Source: Steromphala cineraria (taxonomy: Eukaryota > Mollusca > Gastropoda > Trochida > Trochidae). From it: 64,000 bases of DNA. The stretch is from contig OU744720.1 of assembly GCA_916613615.1 (NCBI GenBank), forward strand, positions 75,481,338-75,545,337, given 5' to 3'. Under the pieces are notes generated by a model, which was not told where the DNA came from, searched no databases, and saw only the letters and a program-made list of their open reading frames with translations. Both the position numbers and the translations under genes were made by a program. This document shows positions 12,901 through 23,263 of this stretch, one piece after another; position 1 is the stretch's first letter; each line of letters begins with the position of its first letter.

Positions 12901-15489
12901 TTGTAAGCTTTGATGCAATGTGATGTTTATATGTAATCTTCGGATACCACTGGAGGAAATAAAGACTCTCTCTCTCTCTCTCATCCAGTTCAAAAGATGT
13001 GCTGCTGAGTTTTTTTAACTTCCAGCGAGCTAGGGCATCTTTTCTGATTGGCCGAGCGGCTGATTTCAGAGGTCAGCGGGATGACCCACCGTACGGGCCA
13101 ATCTTAGATCAACAGTATGACCAAATTTAAAACCTGTTTAAATTTATTTAGATTATGTGTTCCCAAGAACATTGCGAATTTTTTTAACTATCTGAATGTC
13201 ATGAACCTGATTATATGTTTACGTTTATCTATAAAACTGCACTTTAAATATGAATCAAAGCAAAATGCACACGAAACCGTTAAAACCCCTCGACAAAGAC
13301 ACTTTGTGTCCGTATAATGTACAGAAATATCTTTCAGTTGTCTCGATATATCAACATTCATTTTGCAGGGTATCTGGTCTTCGACAATTGAAGCAGGGTC
13401 CGAATTTAACAGTTCCAGGATTTGGTGCGCTAGGCCAAATATGATCATGCTGAGTCCACTCCTTACTATGGGGGTTCCTATTGTCGCCATCTTACTGTTT
13501 GGGGGCCCGTCGCTTTGTGTGTGGTGTGCCAGAAAAAGTGAGACTGCTCCCTTTGTTGTATCTCCAACTACAGATCCTTTAAGGGACAGTAGCACGAATT
13601 TAGGGGGGATATAAGGTGAAATCAAATATATAATGTAAAGTTCAGGCATGCAATTCAGCTTTCTTATATCAAATAAGTTAAAGCCGTTCACATAAAAATG
13701 ACTGTCAATGGACTTTATGTGAACCTTTAAAATTCAATCTCTGACTATGGATGATTGGTTTCTGTTATGAAATTTTTGACATTATAAAACAAAAATCATT
13801 AAGCATAAACGTACAATCATAATTGAAATTTTTGAGAAAAAAAACGTGCTACTGCCCCTTTAATGTCTTACAGTGTGTAACACGTATTACTCGACACAGA
13901 TTATTTGTAAATTGTTCCAAAAGATAATAATTAAGTAACCGAGTCATGCTATTAAAGGGTATTGTTTGCTGTGTTTGGTTAAGCTAGCCCATTATTTCTT
14001 TTCTCTCTCTTATTTCAGATACCATTACCAACAGGGCAGAAAAAGCGGATGAAAGCAATGATGAGGCAAACTACATTGGTCGCGATTTTGGACTAGTCAT
14101 TGCATTAGGTGAGAATAAACTTCAATTCGTTAAGGCGTTCACCGTTTCGTAGGAAGTAAATGTATTCAAAATGAGTTCCTCTTTTAAAGCAATGTTCTAA
14201 AAAGAAGCACAACATACACATAAAATAAAGCTTCTGTCGATTATTCTATTTATACAATAACTGTGTTGTATTTCTTCATACCTCACTTATAACAAGGTAC
14301 TATGATTTCAGATGTATTGTTCCTCTTATGCTGGACACCCCTCCTGGCGTATTTTGTACTAGGAGGCTATTATGGGTAAGACGACAGACACACTCTCCTT
14401 GCATGAATGTGTTGCACACATATTTTGAATGAATCCATGGCACACTTCAGAACATGATGAATACTAGGTTTCTTAGCCACCCCTCATCGTCATTTTACGA
14501 AGGAAACTCAAGTATTATATGCACGATTAAACGCTCGTACAAAAAGTAAAATGGAAGTGACATATGCGGTAAGAGACATTTAAATACCACCATTAGACCT
14601 TTTTGTCTTGATGTATGAGTTGCTTCTAATGTAAGTTGCACATATTTTTAAAGAAGAGATAAGTGAGAAGGAGACGTACAAGGTCATGAGCTGCCCCGTA
14701 GGGTGAAAGGGGAAGTCAGTTCAATTTAGTTGGACCGTCTTGCGAAAAGAATTCTTCCATCCATTTTTTATCAATCTTTGTGATACTTAATTCCGTCACC
14801 AGTGACACTAATAACGCAAGTTCAGGTTCATACAGTTAATTGTAACTAGATATCTAACACGTATAATTTTCTTATAAAACCTTCTATCACTTGGCGTCAT
14901 GTTTCTGAAGTTCATCTTTAAGAGACAAATCGAAATTAAGAAATCTTTAAACCTGACAGAGCTTAAAATGGTTATTGACGAGCAATCACTTCTGTTCTCA
15001 TTAAGAAAATATTCATACAGTATCAAATACCTATTGTTACTTACGATCTTTTTATTTGTTTCAGCCCAACCGCCTTGATTCATGTGATCCTCTCCTCGCT
15101 TGCTACTGCAAATAGCTGTCTCAATCCACTTGTTTATGGTAAGCAGATGAAATATTTTTTATTTTTGCGACATGATAAAAATCTTATGTCGTAACGGTGA
15201 AGCTTTGCTGAAAGCAAAAAAAATAAGCCGAATTTCATAACATCAATTAGATGGTAAAATTTAATTATTCAATTGAAAAGCTGGCTTTAATTGTGTGTGT
15301 GTGTTCTTGTAAAATATTTTAATTCAATTTTATATGCAATTGAGTCCAATATGATTATTGATATTTAACGGATCCTTTTTTGTTCACTCTAATAATTGGG
15401 TTGAATAAAGTTGTTAACATGTACTTTATGTTTCAGCTGTTTGCAACTGTTTGGCAAAGCGTCAGAATAGAGTGTCTCCAGGATTGTAA
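9996..15489 (+). CDS. GPCR gene 2, class A orphan receptor, 310 aa
   Basis: Exons 9996-10478, 13369-13537, 14019-14108, 14312-14375, 15065-15138 and 15437-15489 (TAA); all GT-AG, phases 0-1-1-2-1, 933 nt. The first 31 residues hold seven Tyr among Asp/Glu plus an NVS sequon: an acidic, possibly Tyr-sulfated ectodomain. TM1 has GLCTNIW; TM2 LALGISE with Glu for the usual Asp2.50; ECL1 WNGGHYGCK; the TM3 end is NVDNVITLA, so DRY is DNV. ECL2 Cys is in RIWCARP, TM5 has Pro, TM6 is LLCWTPLL and TM7 NSCLNPLVYG. The tail is only 17 residues with two Cys. The layout suggests the vasopressin/GnRH/AKH-like group, uncertain. Intron 1 (2,890 bp) carries a 2-kb transposon. Confidence 0.9.
10978..11090 (-). 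mobile_element. tRNA-like SINE fragment in intron 1 of gene 2
   Basis: The minus strand contains a B box (GGGTTCGAATCC, at 10986-10997 on +) followed by CGCAATG, with a preceding GC-rich segment. The same fragment sits in intron 1 of genes 3, 4 and 5, so it predates their duplication. Confidence 0.45.
11625..11685 (-). mobile_element. Compact tRNA-like fragment inside the 2-kb transposon
   Basis: The minus strand reads CTTAGCTCAGCGGAG (A-box-like) directly followed by GGGTTGAAATCCC (B-box-like). The anticodon region seems deleted. Probably a SINE or tRNA relic; also present in the gene 4 copy. Confidence 0.4.
12966..12983. repeat. CT microsatellite
   Basis: A run of CT dinucleotides inside the 2-kb element; also present near 41275 in unit 4. 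Confidence 0.8.
13583..13859. mobile_element. TTAA MITE in intron 2 of gene 2
   Basis: Ends GGGACAGTAGCACG and CGTGCTACTGCCCCT, flanked on both sides by TTAA (13579-13582 and 13860-13863). Non-coding. Orthologous insertions lie in intron 2 of genes 3 and 4. Confidence 0.8.
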
Positions 15490-15580
15490 ATCTTCTGTTG
15501 AATCCTCATCTCACCTCGGCAGATCTTAATTGCTTACGCATTTGTTGTACATTCTAAATTGTCACTGAATTCTTTTAATT

Positions 15581-15970
15581 ATACCCCCGACCAACGGTCC
15601 GGGGTATCTAGAAATACCAACGATTCCGTGTGAGTGTGTGTGAAATTTTGCACATGTCTTCTACCCTACAAGGAGGGATGCAGTGCGAAGTTACAGCAAA
15701 CATATTTGTCCAACCTATTACGGGAAAAACTTTTCATCTGATTCTTTTCACATTTTGCATGTGTCTTCTTCCCTACTAGGAGCGGTGCAGTGCCAAATCA
15801 AAACTAAAATTGATACGGTTTGTTTTGTTTTGTTTTTTTTAAACAAAATTCCATTTTTTTTATTAGTCATTTTTCTCAATTCCTCTTTGGGGGTCAAATG
15901 CTGTGCAAGAGATGACTACATTGAAAGTAAAAAATAATTCAGTTAGTCAGGGATGCACGGTCGGGGGTAT
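15581..15970. mobile_element. TIR element with ATACCCCCGACC ends
   Basis: Begins ATACCCCCGACC and ends GGTCGGGGGTAT; about 390 bp, non-coding. TA dinucleotides at both edges would fit a TA-targeting (mariner-like) element. It lies just 3' of gene 2 and recurs after genes 3 and 4, but not after gene 5. Confidence 0.65.
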
Positions 15971-16128
15971 TAGTGAGCCACGCTCACTTTTTTGCTTGTT
16001 CATATTCCACTAACTTTGTAATTTCGGATAAGTCATTAGTTAAACAATTGCTTTCGAGAACTATTTATTTAAAATGTAGGATACATTGTATGTAAATGTT
16101 TTTTTTGACGCTAAGAAAGGACTTATGA

Positions 16129-16174
16129 AATAAATTATCAATTTGCTTCTTATATTGTTTTTGCACACAATAAA
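16129..16174 (+). terminator. Candidate poly(A) signals of gene 2
   Basis: AATAAA at 16129-16134 and 16169-16174, about 640-690 bp after the stop. The second (CACAATAAAATATAC) is kept after all four similar genes. Which is used cannot be told. Confidence 0.4.
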
Positions 16175-16721
16175 ATATACATGCATGAGTTTTGAGTCGG
16201 CTTTGTACATTCCATTCCATTAACCAATAAAATCAATGATTCAATTCATCGATAAAAGTTTTCAGTGAGTGCACATAGTTACTGACTGTGCACCAGAAGA
16301 TGAGAAAAATACTCAATGGGCGACTTAAATGAGTACAGAGTTAAACTCCGTTGTTGTACGTATTTTTTCCAAAGCTTTTTAGCATCTTTTGATCACCATT
16401 AAAACTAAAATTCTTAAGCAACGTGTGTATGTTCAACTAGGAGATAAATCCATTCAGTTTTTAATTTTTGGGATGCAATGTTTTGCATCCTTTACCCCTA
16501 AATTTAATTTCAAACCGAACTTGCGAGATTTGAAATGTTTAACTACATTGTACATACAACCACAAAATTGAAAACAGTATGGATTTATCTCCATTTAACA
16601 TGACTGATAAGTAAAATAGTAAGAAACTATTTTGACTTGCGCAACATTGATGTGATTAGGTTTAACCGGTGCAAACCGGTTCCACTCACTACGGTAAAGT
16701 CCAAAATCACGGGTCGACCTT

Positions 16722-17204
16722 ATAAGGGACCACCAAAGCTACAATTTATTATCCTCACTAGTCAAGGAGTCTGTACACAAAGTTTCAGCTTTCTAGGCCT
16801 TATCCTTCTAGAGAAGAATATGAAAATATGTTTTAGGGTGTGGCCTCTGTGGCCCTTATAAGGAATCACAGGGCCACCAAAGCTACAATTTATAATCCTC
16901 ACTACTCAAGGAGTCTGTACACTATGTTTGAGCTTTCTAGGCCTTATGCTTCTAGAGAAGAAGATGAAAATAGGTTTTTAGGATGTTAATTTGTCCCTGT
17001 AGCCCTTATTAGGGGCCACAGGGCCACCAAAGCTACAATTGTTAATCCTCACTAGTCAAGGAGACTGTACACCAAGTTTAAGCTTTCTAGGCCTTATGGT
17101 TCTGGAGAAGAAGTCGAAATTCCACAAAGTTTACGGACGGACGGACGCCTGACACAATGCCATATGCCCATCGGGTCTTACAGGCCAGAGGAGCTAAAAA
17201 AAAA
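16722..17204 (+). repeat. 145-bp tandem repeat, unit 2 copy
   Basis: Three imperfect 144-150 bp repeats around AGCTTTCTAGGCCTTAT, ending in the GGACGGACGC and GAGCTAAAAA tail. Same family as 8384-9057. Confidence 0.8.
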
Positions 17205-17468
17205 GATAGGGTCATCATTTGACGAATCGCTGTCTAGAATATTGATTTTGTTTACCTGTGATTTTACATCTCGCAAAGCAAAACTTACTGTAACATGAAA
17301 AATGGACAAACAATGGGCTTATTTCATAACAAATTATAGTTTTCCAGAATTTCGACAAGTCTCTGATTTTGAAATTCATATTGCCGTCGCCCACAAGACT
17401 TATGTTAACAGTAAGTTCACAGAGTGTATTTGTACATGCGGAACCAATCAGAAGGCAGTATGTGTAGG

Positions 17469-17577
17469 ATATGGTCCGAAAAGTCTCCATTAGTTTGGCA
17501 TGAGGGACTTGTCTTAGGCCGTTAGTCCGTGGACGAGTCCCTCGTGCCAAACTAATGGAGACTATGAGGACCATATC
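17469..17577. repeat. Long inverted repeat (foldback), unit 2
   Basis: Arms of about 42 bp (GATATGGTCC ... GAGGGACT and its reverse complement) differ at about five positions and enclose 25 bases with AGGCCGTTAG. It contains CTCCATTAGTTTGGCA and the mirror TGCCAAACTAATGGAG. The copy in unit 4 is at 45757-45866. Confidence 0.85.
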
Positions 17578-18402
17578 TAACTTAAAGCAAAGTCACTGTC
17601 AACTGTTGGAGTTCGAGTGTTTAAAGGGTTTGAAAACTGGTGTCCCTATCGCTCAAACTCAACTCTCCGCGTTAAACTGTTGGAGGGCTATCCTGTTTTA
17701 TTAGCCTTAACTTCACGTGCATCATCGCAGTTCACGATTAAACCTGATTAAACCTGACACGTAAACATGGTTAGCGAAAACGATGAACGTTTCATTACAC
17801 AAAACAGTTTTCAGTGTAGTGTATAATATCGGTAATATGTTATGTACACTTTGCTCTGCGGGTTGACGACAAACACCGGAACCTGCGTGTCAACCCCAAC
17901 TCACAGTCTTAATTTACTGTCTAAAGGTAATTCCTTAAAAATATGTCGAACATAGATCTGATTAATTGAAACATCTTTCCATAATCACCCACGTAAAACT
18001 TCATTTAATGTTTAATCAGTTTATCAATATTACTTGATAAGGAGTTTTGACAGAACTTCAGTTTATCAAAATATTCAAAGATATATAAATAATAGTTATC
18101 ATATCTCAAATGAAAGCTATAAAGTTGACTTCTCCTTTGTAGATTGATTACATGTGTCTTTGGATTACATATTAACGCATTGTTGAATTTTCACCTCGAT
18201 ATTGAACTATCGATAGCTAATAATTTTTTAGTTGAATTGAACTTGAAAGAATTGCCTTTACGTTCTGGATTCCTGAAGTACACAAAGGATTTTCGTAACA
18301 GAGGACAATTCACATATAAGGCAATAGCAATCCGGAAACAAAACAACCAGAGAGGAGTCTATGGCTCAAGGAAAAGTATATGTCACTCCGGTAATTTATT
18401 TC

Positions 18403-19032
18403 ATGGTGCAGTTTTACCTTTGTCCTATATTATTAGGTCTTGTTCACCATCTGGAAATAAAACCCTTTCGAACACGATCTTGATTCCATTGCTTGTTTAC
18501 ATGATATATATCTTATGATACAGCAAGATGTTGTTTGCTTCAACATTTCATTGTATTGATAATTAGTCTGCAAAAAAAGTATGCAGATTACACATTCATA
18601 CATATACCATTTGGTCATTTGTTAATAGGGGATTTTGCATGTTGTTGAATTTATTAGCTATGACCAAATACATTACTATTTATATAATTGCGAAGTGATT
18701 GAGTTGGATATCAATGAAAATCGTGTACTTTACATCTGCTTTCTGTTTCTTTGTAACCACTCTAAATATTGAAGATGATTTGTTGGTTTTGAAATAAAAT
18801 TCCCTTTAAAGTTCTTTTCTTAAAATACCGTTTCTTTACAGGCCTGTTTCTGGAATGTGACGCTTCAGTATGTAAAGAAGGATGTATAGAGAACATCTTC
18901 AAAGATGAAGGAATGTGCCAGCGAAGTACGGGATGCCCCTGTACACCCCCCACTAACACAACAGATGACGTACCTACTCTGACATCGTCATGCGATACCA
19001 CGATGAAAAGGAATATTTATTTGGACGATTGA
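18403..19032 (+). CDS. Candidate small secreted Cys-rich peptide gene, unit 2
   Basis: The terminal exon (18842-19032, stop TGA) is well supported: polypyrimidine tract plus ACAG acceptor, a 62-codon frame rich in Cys (C-x4-C-x3-C-x10-C-x5-C-x-C then a Thr/Asp-rich tail), and AATAAA 28 bp after the stop. It has no start codon. The best matching 5' exon by phase is 18403-18436, ATG..TTATTAG, phase 1, giving a hydrophobic start (MVQFYLCPILLG) that joins LFLEC and would act as a signal peptide, about 74 aa in total; an in-frame ATG at 18361 would add 14 residues. The donor GTCTTG is weak, so the 5' half is uncertain. Family not recognised; a protease-inhibitor or peptide-ligand fold is possible but unproven. 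Confidence 0.4.
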
Positions 19033-21363
19033 TGGAACAATTGTGAACATTTCATCCTGAATAAATGTTTGACTTGTGTTTGTACTTCGCTTCGTCTCAG
19101 ATGAACATGGTATGACATTAATCTTTTGAAATGAAACTAAACAACGGTTGCGTTTTGGCGATAAACTCACAACTACATGTACGACACACAGTACTATTGG
19201 AGGTTGAACATTAGTTAGAAACTAATGGAGGGGAAACAGACAGTACATAACTTATTGGAGACAGCCATAAAATCATATTCTGACGCAATTAAACTAATGT
19301 TTACATAACTTTGTTTATATTTCAAACTAGTTTTCGTGTCATGTTAGAATTGTAGCTATTCGTACATTTCGTGATCGTAGTGTGTGGGGGTAACAAAAAG
19401 GCCTGAAAAGAGTAGAATACTTTGCAATTCTCATTATGCTAGTAAATTCTTCAATTATAGCCGAAAGTTTTCTCTTTATATACTTTTTGCATGTAAGAGT
19501 TCAGGCACTTAATCCCGCATTTTGTAGCATTCATTTTAGTTATTTTATGGCATATGAAAATTTTTATACTTATTTGAGCTTTCTTTTGTTGATTTAAAAT
19601 ACTTTCAAAATATTATTTTATTCGAAATAACCTACAATAATTAAGGGAGACGACCTTAGTGACAGTATATTATAACCATCCCAAAAAAAGTATGCTAATG
19701 TTTAAGCTTATAGATAGAGATTTGAGTAGCAAAATCTTAGCCTGGAGACACAAAATAATGAAAGCATTTCGAAACTCGGCCAGAAGGCAGGGGAGGTCGG
19801 GGCATAATGGAGACCTTAAAGATAATACTGTTTTGCTTTGATACAAACGCAAATGGCATAAGTCATGATATATTTCAAAATGCCTCACATATTTATCCTG
19901 AAATGCTAAGTTTATTAAACACTTGTTTTATTGAAAGTCGTAAAACAGGCATTTCGTAAATGCCAAAATTCACACGTCCGACTTACACGAAAAACTCAAC
20001 TCGTAAGTTTCATTCTGAAACATACGTAACGCTTTAGAATGATACTTCCCTTCAACAATCGATACTTCACAACCAACTAAGTATTGGTTGGCCATAAATG
20101 ACCCATTATAACTCACGGTATGGCTCTTTAACCAAAAGCCGCAGTATTTCATTTGATTTTTGTGTCACACATTGTCAATGTTCCATCGAAATCTTTATGA
20201 ATGTTCCTTTCATTTACTTAAATCACTTGGTGAAAAGAAGACTTGCTTTATCTTACCTATTACACTGCAAAAATGGCGTTTTGACTTTAAACATGTTCCG
20301 TACGTGTTTTACTCAAAACATGGTTTGAAATGTGTTTATATGCCAAACACATAAATGTGTATGTGTTGTAACTCAAAACATGTTTCGATTTTAAACATGT
20401 TGCGTTATGGTAACTAAAGGGCTTTTTAACTCTAAACATGTTGTAACTCGCAACATGTTTTAAAATGTGTTTATATGCTAAACACATGAATTTATATGTG
20501 TTGTAACTCAAAACATGTTGTGACTCGCAACATGTTTTGAAATGTGTTTATATGCTAAACACATGAATTTGTATGTGTTGTAACTCAAAACATGTTTCGA
20601 TTTTAAAGATATTGCGTAATAACACATGATTCCGACCTAATTTTAGTAGAGTCGTGCCAACATATACATGTATGTTGAACATATAGATGTTTCTGTCACG
20701 GTTAGTTCTGGTAGATTGTACTTGTGTACTATTGTCATTGTCCTTTTAAAACTGATTTTATGTTATCTATTTCAGAATTACTTTTTTTAATGTTTTAAGA
20801 AGATATTCCATTTCATTGGCAAGCAAAGATTTCTCTGTATAGAGTTTAAGAGTATTGACAAAATCTTTTGAATGGGGAAACATCTCAACAAAAGACAAAG
20901 TTCTTATCCATGAAACACCTGCTGTCGAGAAATATACTTTCAAAATGGGGTTGGGGGAGTGACATTGTGCACGCTAATTAAGCTTAATAAGCTCATTATA
21001 TCATTTTGATTCATGGCAAAAATAGAGTTTAAACTCTTTTTTATTTCAATATTCTTAAAAAAATATGAACAAAGTTATGACAATGTTGTTTCAAATAGCT
21101 ACGCTAACAATTATATATAAGTTGCATAGTATTGCATCTCAGGATATACATTGCAAAAAAAAAAGAATAAACGTGTTCTATTTGTGTTTTAAAACTGAAA
21201 AGATATTTTCAGATGTGTTTATATGTGAACGGGATGACTTTGTAAGTGTTGCAACCCACAACATGTTTTGAATTTAAACACATTCAATCGTGCAATTAGA
21301 GTTTCTTGCCCTTGCCTGAACGCGCGCTAAAGTTCCTTTGTTCTCTTTGCTTCATCGACCTGA
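19033..21363. other. Repeat-unit DNA downstream of the Cys-rich gene
   Basis: AT-rich, conserved in units 3 and 4. A cluster of ACTAATGGAG or ACTATTGGAG motifs lies at 19186-19268. A 50-codon frame starts with ATG at 19692 and ends at 19841; it stays open in units 3 and 4 but resembles nothing I know. Confidence 0.5.
20284..20612. repeat. AAACATGTTT-rich imperfect tandem repeats, unit 2
   Basis: Eight ACATGT palindromes, mostly within AAACATGTTT or CAACATGTTT, alternating with GTGTTTATATGC and AACACATGAATTT blocks spaced about 77-135 bp. Open frames on the minus strand here only reflect the repetition. Confidence 0.75.
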
Positions 21364-22208
21364 TATAAACACGCCCTGTTCTCCTTGAATTTGAGCCTTC
21401 AAAGTCGGTTAGAAGATTATTAACGTCAATATACTATTGTATAACATCGGAAACAGAAGTCAAGACCCATTTACAAACATATTTGAAGGTAAGAACCTGT
21501 TGAATCTGACATATTTTAGCAAGTGAACAACTGGGATAGTAAATTACACGTTTACATAACTACTATGTTATTCCATCTGGTAATAATACAAATAGTATTA
21601 ACCTTTGATAATCTTGCAAAATATATTTGTTTAGCTCAAAAGAAACTTGCATCATGCATCACAGTTATTGTTATTGTTATGTTCTTCGTCTGTACATGCT
21701 AATTTATGGAACTTCGGGCAGTTCAGTGTGTCATCAATTTACATTTATAATGAGCCAGTGGCCCCGTTTACAGAAATTAAATCTCTCTCACAACATGAAT
21801 CTCGATTTGTACATGTTATCGTTGCTTATCGTTGACAAATAAAACGCGAGAATACGTCGTTACTTGAAGCTTAAAGGTGTCTGTAATAGTTATTTGAATC
21901 ATTTGTAATTAGCATAACAAATAAAAGCTTGTTTAATTCTTAGGATATTTATGTGCTTTTGTATAGGACGATCAAGTCATGTGATACCATTGAGGCTATT
22001 CGCTCGGAAACTGCTCAAAGAAACAGGTCAAATAGGTTCTCAGAAAAGGTAAGAGAATTTGCCCAGTTTTTTGTCTATTAGTGTATATATGATAGCATGT
22101 ATGTCATGATGCATAACAACTGTTTTTATTTTTAGGCTGCAAGCAATATCTTAAATCTCTTTTTCATGATCAGTTATTAGAGTCAGTTCTGAAATTAGCT
22201 CGTTAAGC

Positions 22209-23074
22209 AATCTCATTAAAATGATATCTTAATTGCTTCACTACGTTACGCAGATTAAAGATCTCACAAGGCCCCGTAAGTCCAGCCGTCAGGGTAACCT
22301 TTGACCGCTTGATGTGAGGAAGATTTCATCCACCAATCAAATCGTACGTCTCTTAAAGGACAATTCAAGAGATTAAACCGTTAACCGGCACAGGCCAAAT
22401 GATAAAATGATAACTTATGACCTTTCGAATTTCCCAAAAAGCAGTGTTAGGTTATTTGCATAGGTCGTAAATTCATTTGTAATGTTTGACTATTTGACAG
22501 AACTAGATTCTTTCTAATTTGCATATGTACATCGAATATGTGTGATATCAAATCAACAAGACTTGATCTAATGTTTTTATGTCAGTTCTGGTCTTCGCAT
22601 TTGTGTCAGTATAATTATGGATACAAAATACACCGAATTTAATGAACATGAATCGTTTCATATAAGATTTAAAGGGAAACGTTTATATAACGTAACTGTT
22701 CCAAAAATAGCATCTACAGCTTGCTGTTTGAATTTGCCCCGTTTACGGTGATTTCTTCGATAATGATAACATTAAAATATTTACCTGGACGATTTTGGAC
22801 AAACAAATTGATAGGAGCGATATAAAGCACAGTTTGAGTAATTCATTCGGACATGACAGGAAATATTTGTTGTCGACATTTAGAAATAGTCGGAAATGTT
22901 CGTTTTTCGAGTTTTGAAGATTAGATATGAATACCCGTCACCAGCAACCCGGGTTATGGGGCAAAGTCGCTGATTGGCTGAGTCAAAGGATACTCTGACG
23001 GCTGTTATAACTGAGCCTAGTAAGATCTACATGCGTAGCGTAGTGTAGCAAATAGATCGTATTTTAATAAGATT
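22209..23074. mobile_element. 866-bp TIR transposon with 11-bp TSD, unit 2 only
   Basis: The left end AATCTCATTAAAAT mirrors the right end ATTTTAATAAGATT, and the match continues inward (CACTACGTTACGCA against CACTACGCTACGCA, then AGATCTCAC/AGATCTTAC), about 55 bp. It is flanked by GCTCGTTAAGC at 22198-22208 and 23075-23085; units 3 and 4 have that 11-mer once and no insert. No transposase frame. The TSD length suggests a Mutator-like non-autonomous element. Confidence 0.85.
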
Positions 23075-23086
23075 GCTCGTTAAGCA

Positions 23087-23263
23087 GTCGTGTGTGGCGG
23101 AGACCTGCCCTCCAAGTCACTGAGCTTTGACCTTGTTGCGTCATTGAGAGTAAACACACATGGCTATCACTATGTAACAGGTCAAGCTGAACTACTGATT
23201 TTGGCCAGTGAAAGGCCCTCTTCCATGACCGTGGAAGAACAAGGATCTCTTAATACAGTCTAG
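23087..23263 (+). other. 58-codon open block of unknown nature
   Basis: A frame with no ATG at its beginning, reading VVCGGDLPSKSLSFDL and on to TVEEQGSLNTV, stop TAG at 23261. It is open in units 3 (from about 35037) and 4 (from about 51688) with a Ser-to-Thr change. It could be an exon (AG at 23086-23087), an old repeat, or chance. Confidence 0.2.

Larger units (their letters stand above)
11115..13154. mobile_element. 2.04-kb TIR transposon, non-autonomous, MULE-like
   Basis: The ends are long inverted repeats: left AATCTAAATAAATTTA, then GTCATACT and TTGATCTAAG; the right end gives the same blocks in the same order on the opposite strand, about 50-60 bp in all. It is flanked by the direct repeat ATGTGTTCCC, which occurs once, with small changes, in the homologous intron of genes 3 and 5. 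No transposase is visible. A TSD of 10-11 bp fits Mutator-like elements. A copy lies at the same site in gene 4. Confidence 0.8.

Noticed and set aside
17500..17545. GTCCGTGGACGAG looks like stem II of a hammerhead ribozyme
   Set aside because: The CUGAUGA and GAAAC core strands are missing; the similarity comes from the foldback centre.
18144..18518. 124-codon plus-strand frame
   Set aside because: Its start is not conserved and the unit 4 copy is frameshifted; the phase-compatible piece in another frame is a better exon.
18715..18790. Signal-peptide-like frame MKIVYFTSAFCFFVTT as first exon of the Cys-rich gene
   Set aside because: The only usable donor near its end (GTAACC, phase 0) would put the Cys exon out of frame.
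20287..20511. Minus-strand frame with the peptide YNTYKFMCLAYKHI repeated
   Set aside because: It is the translation of the AAACATGTTT repeat; frame lengths vary freely among the units.
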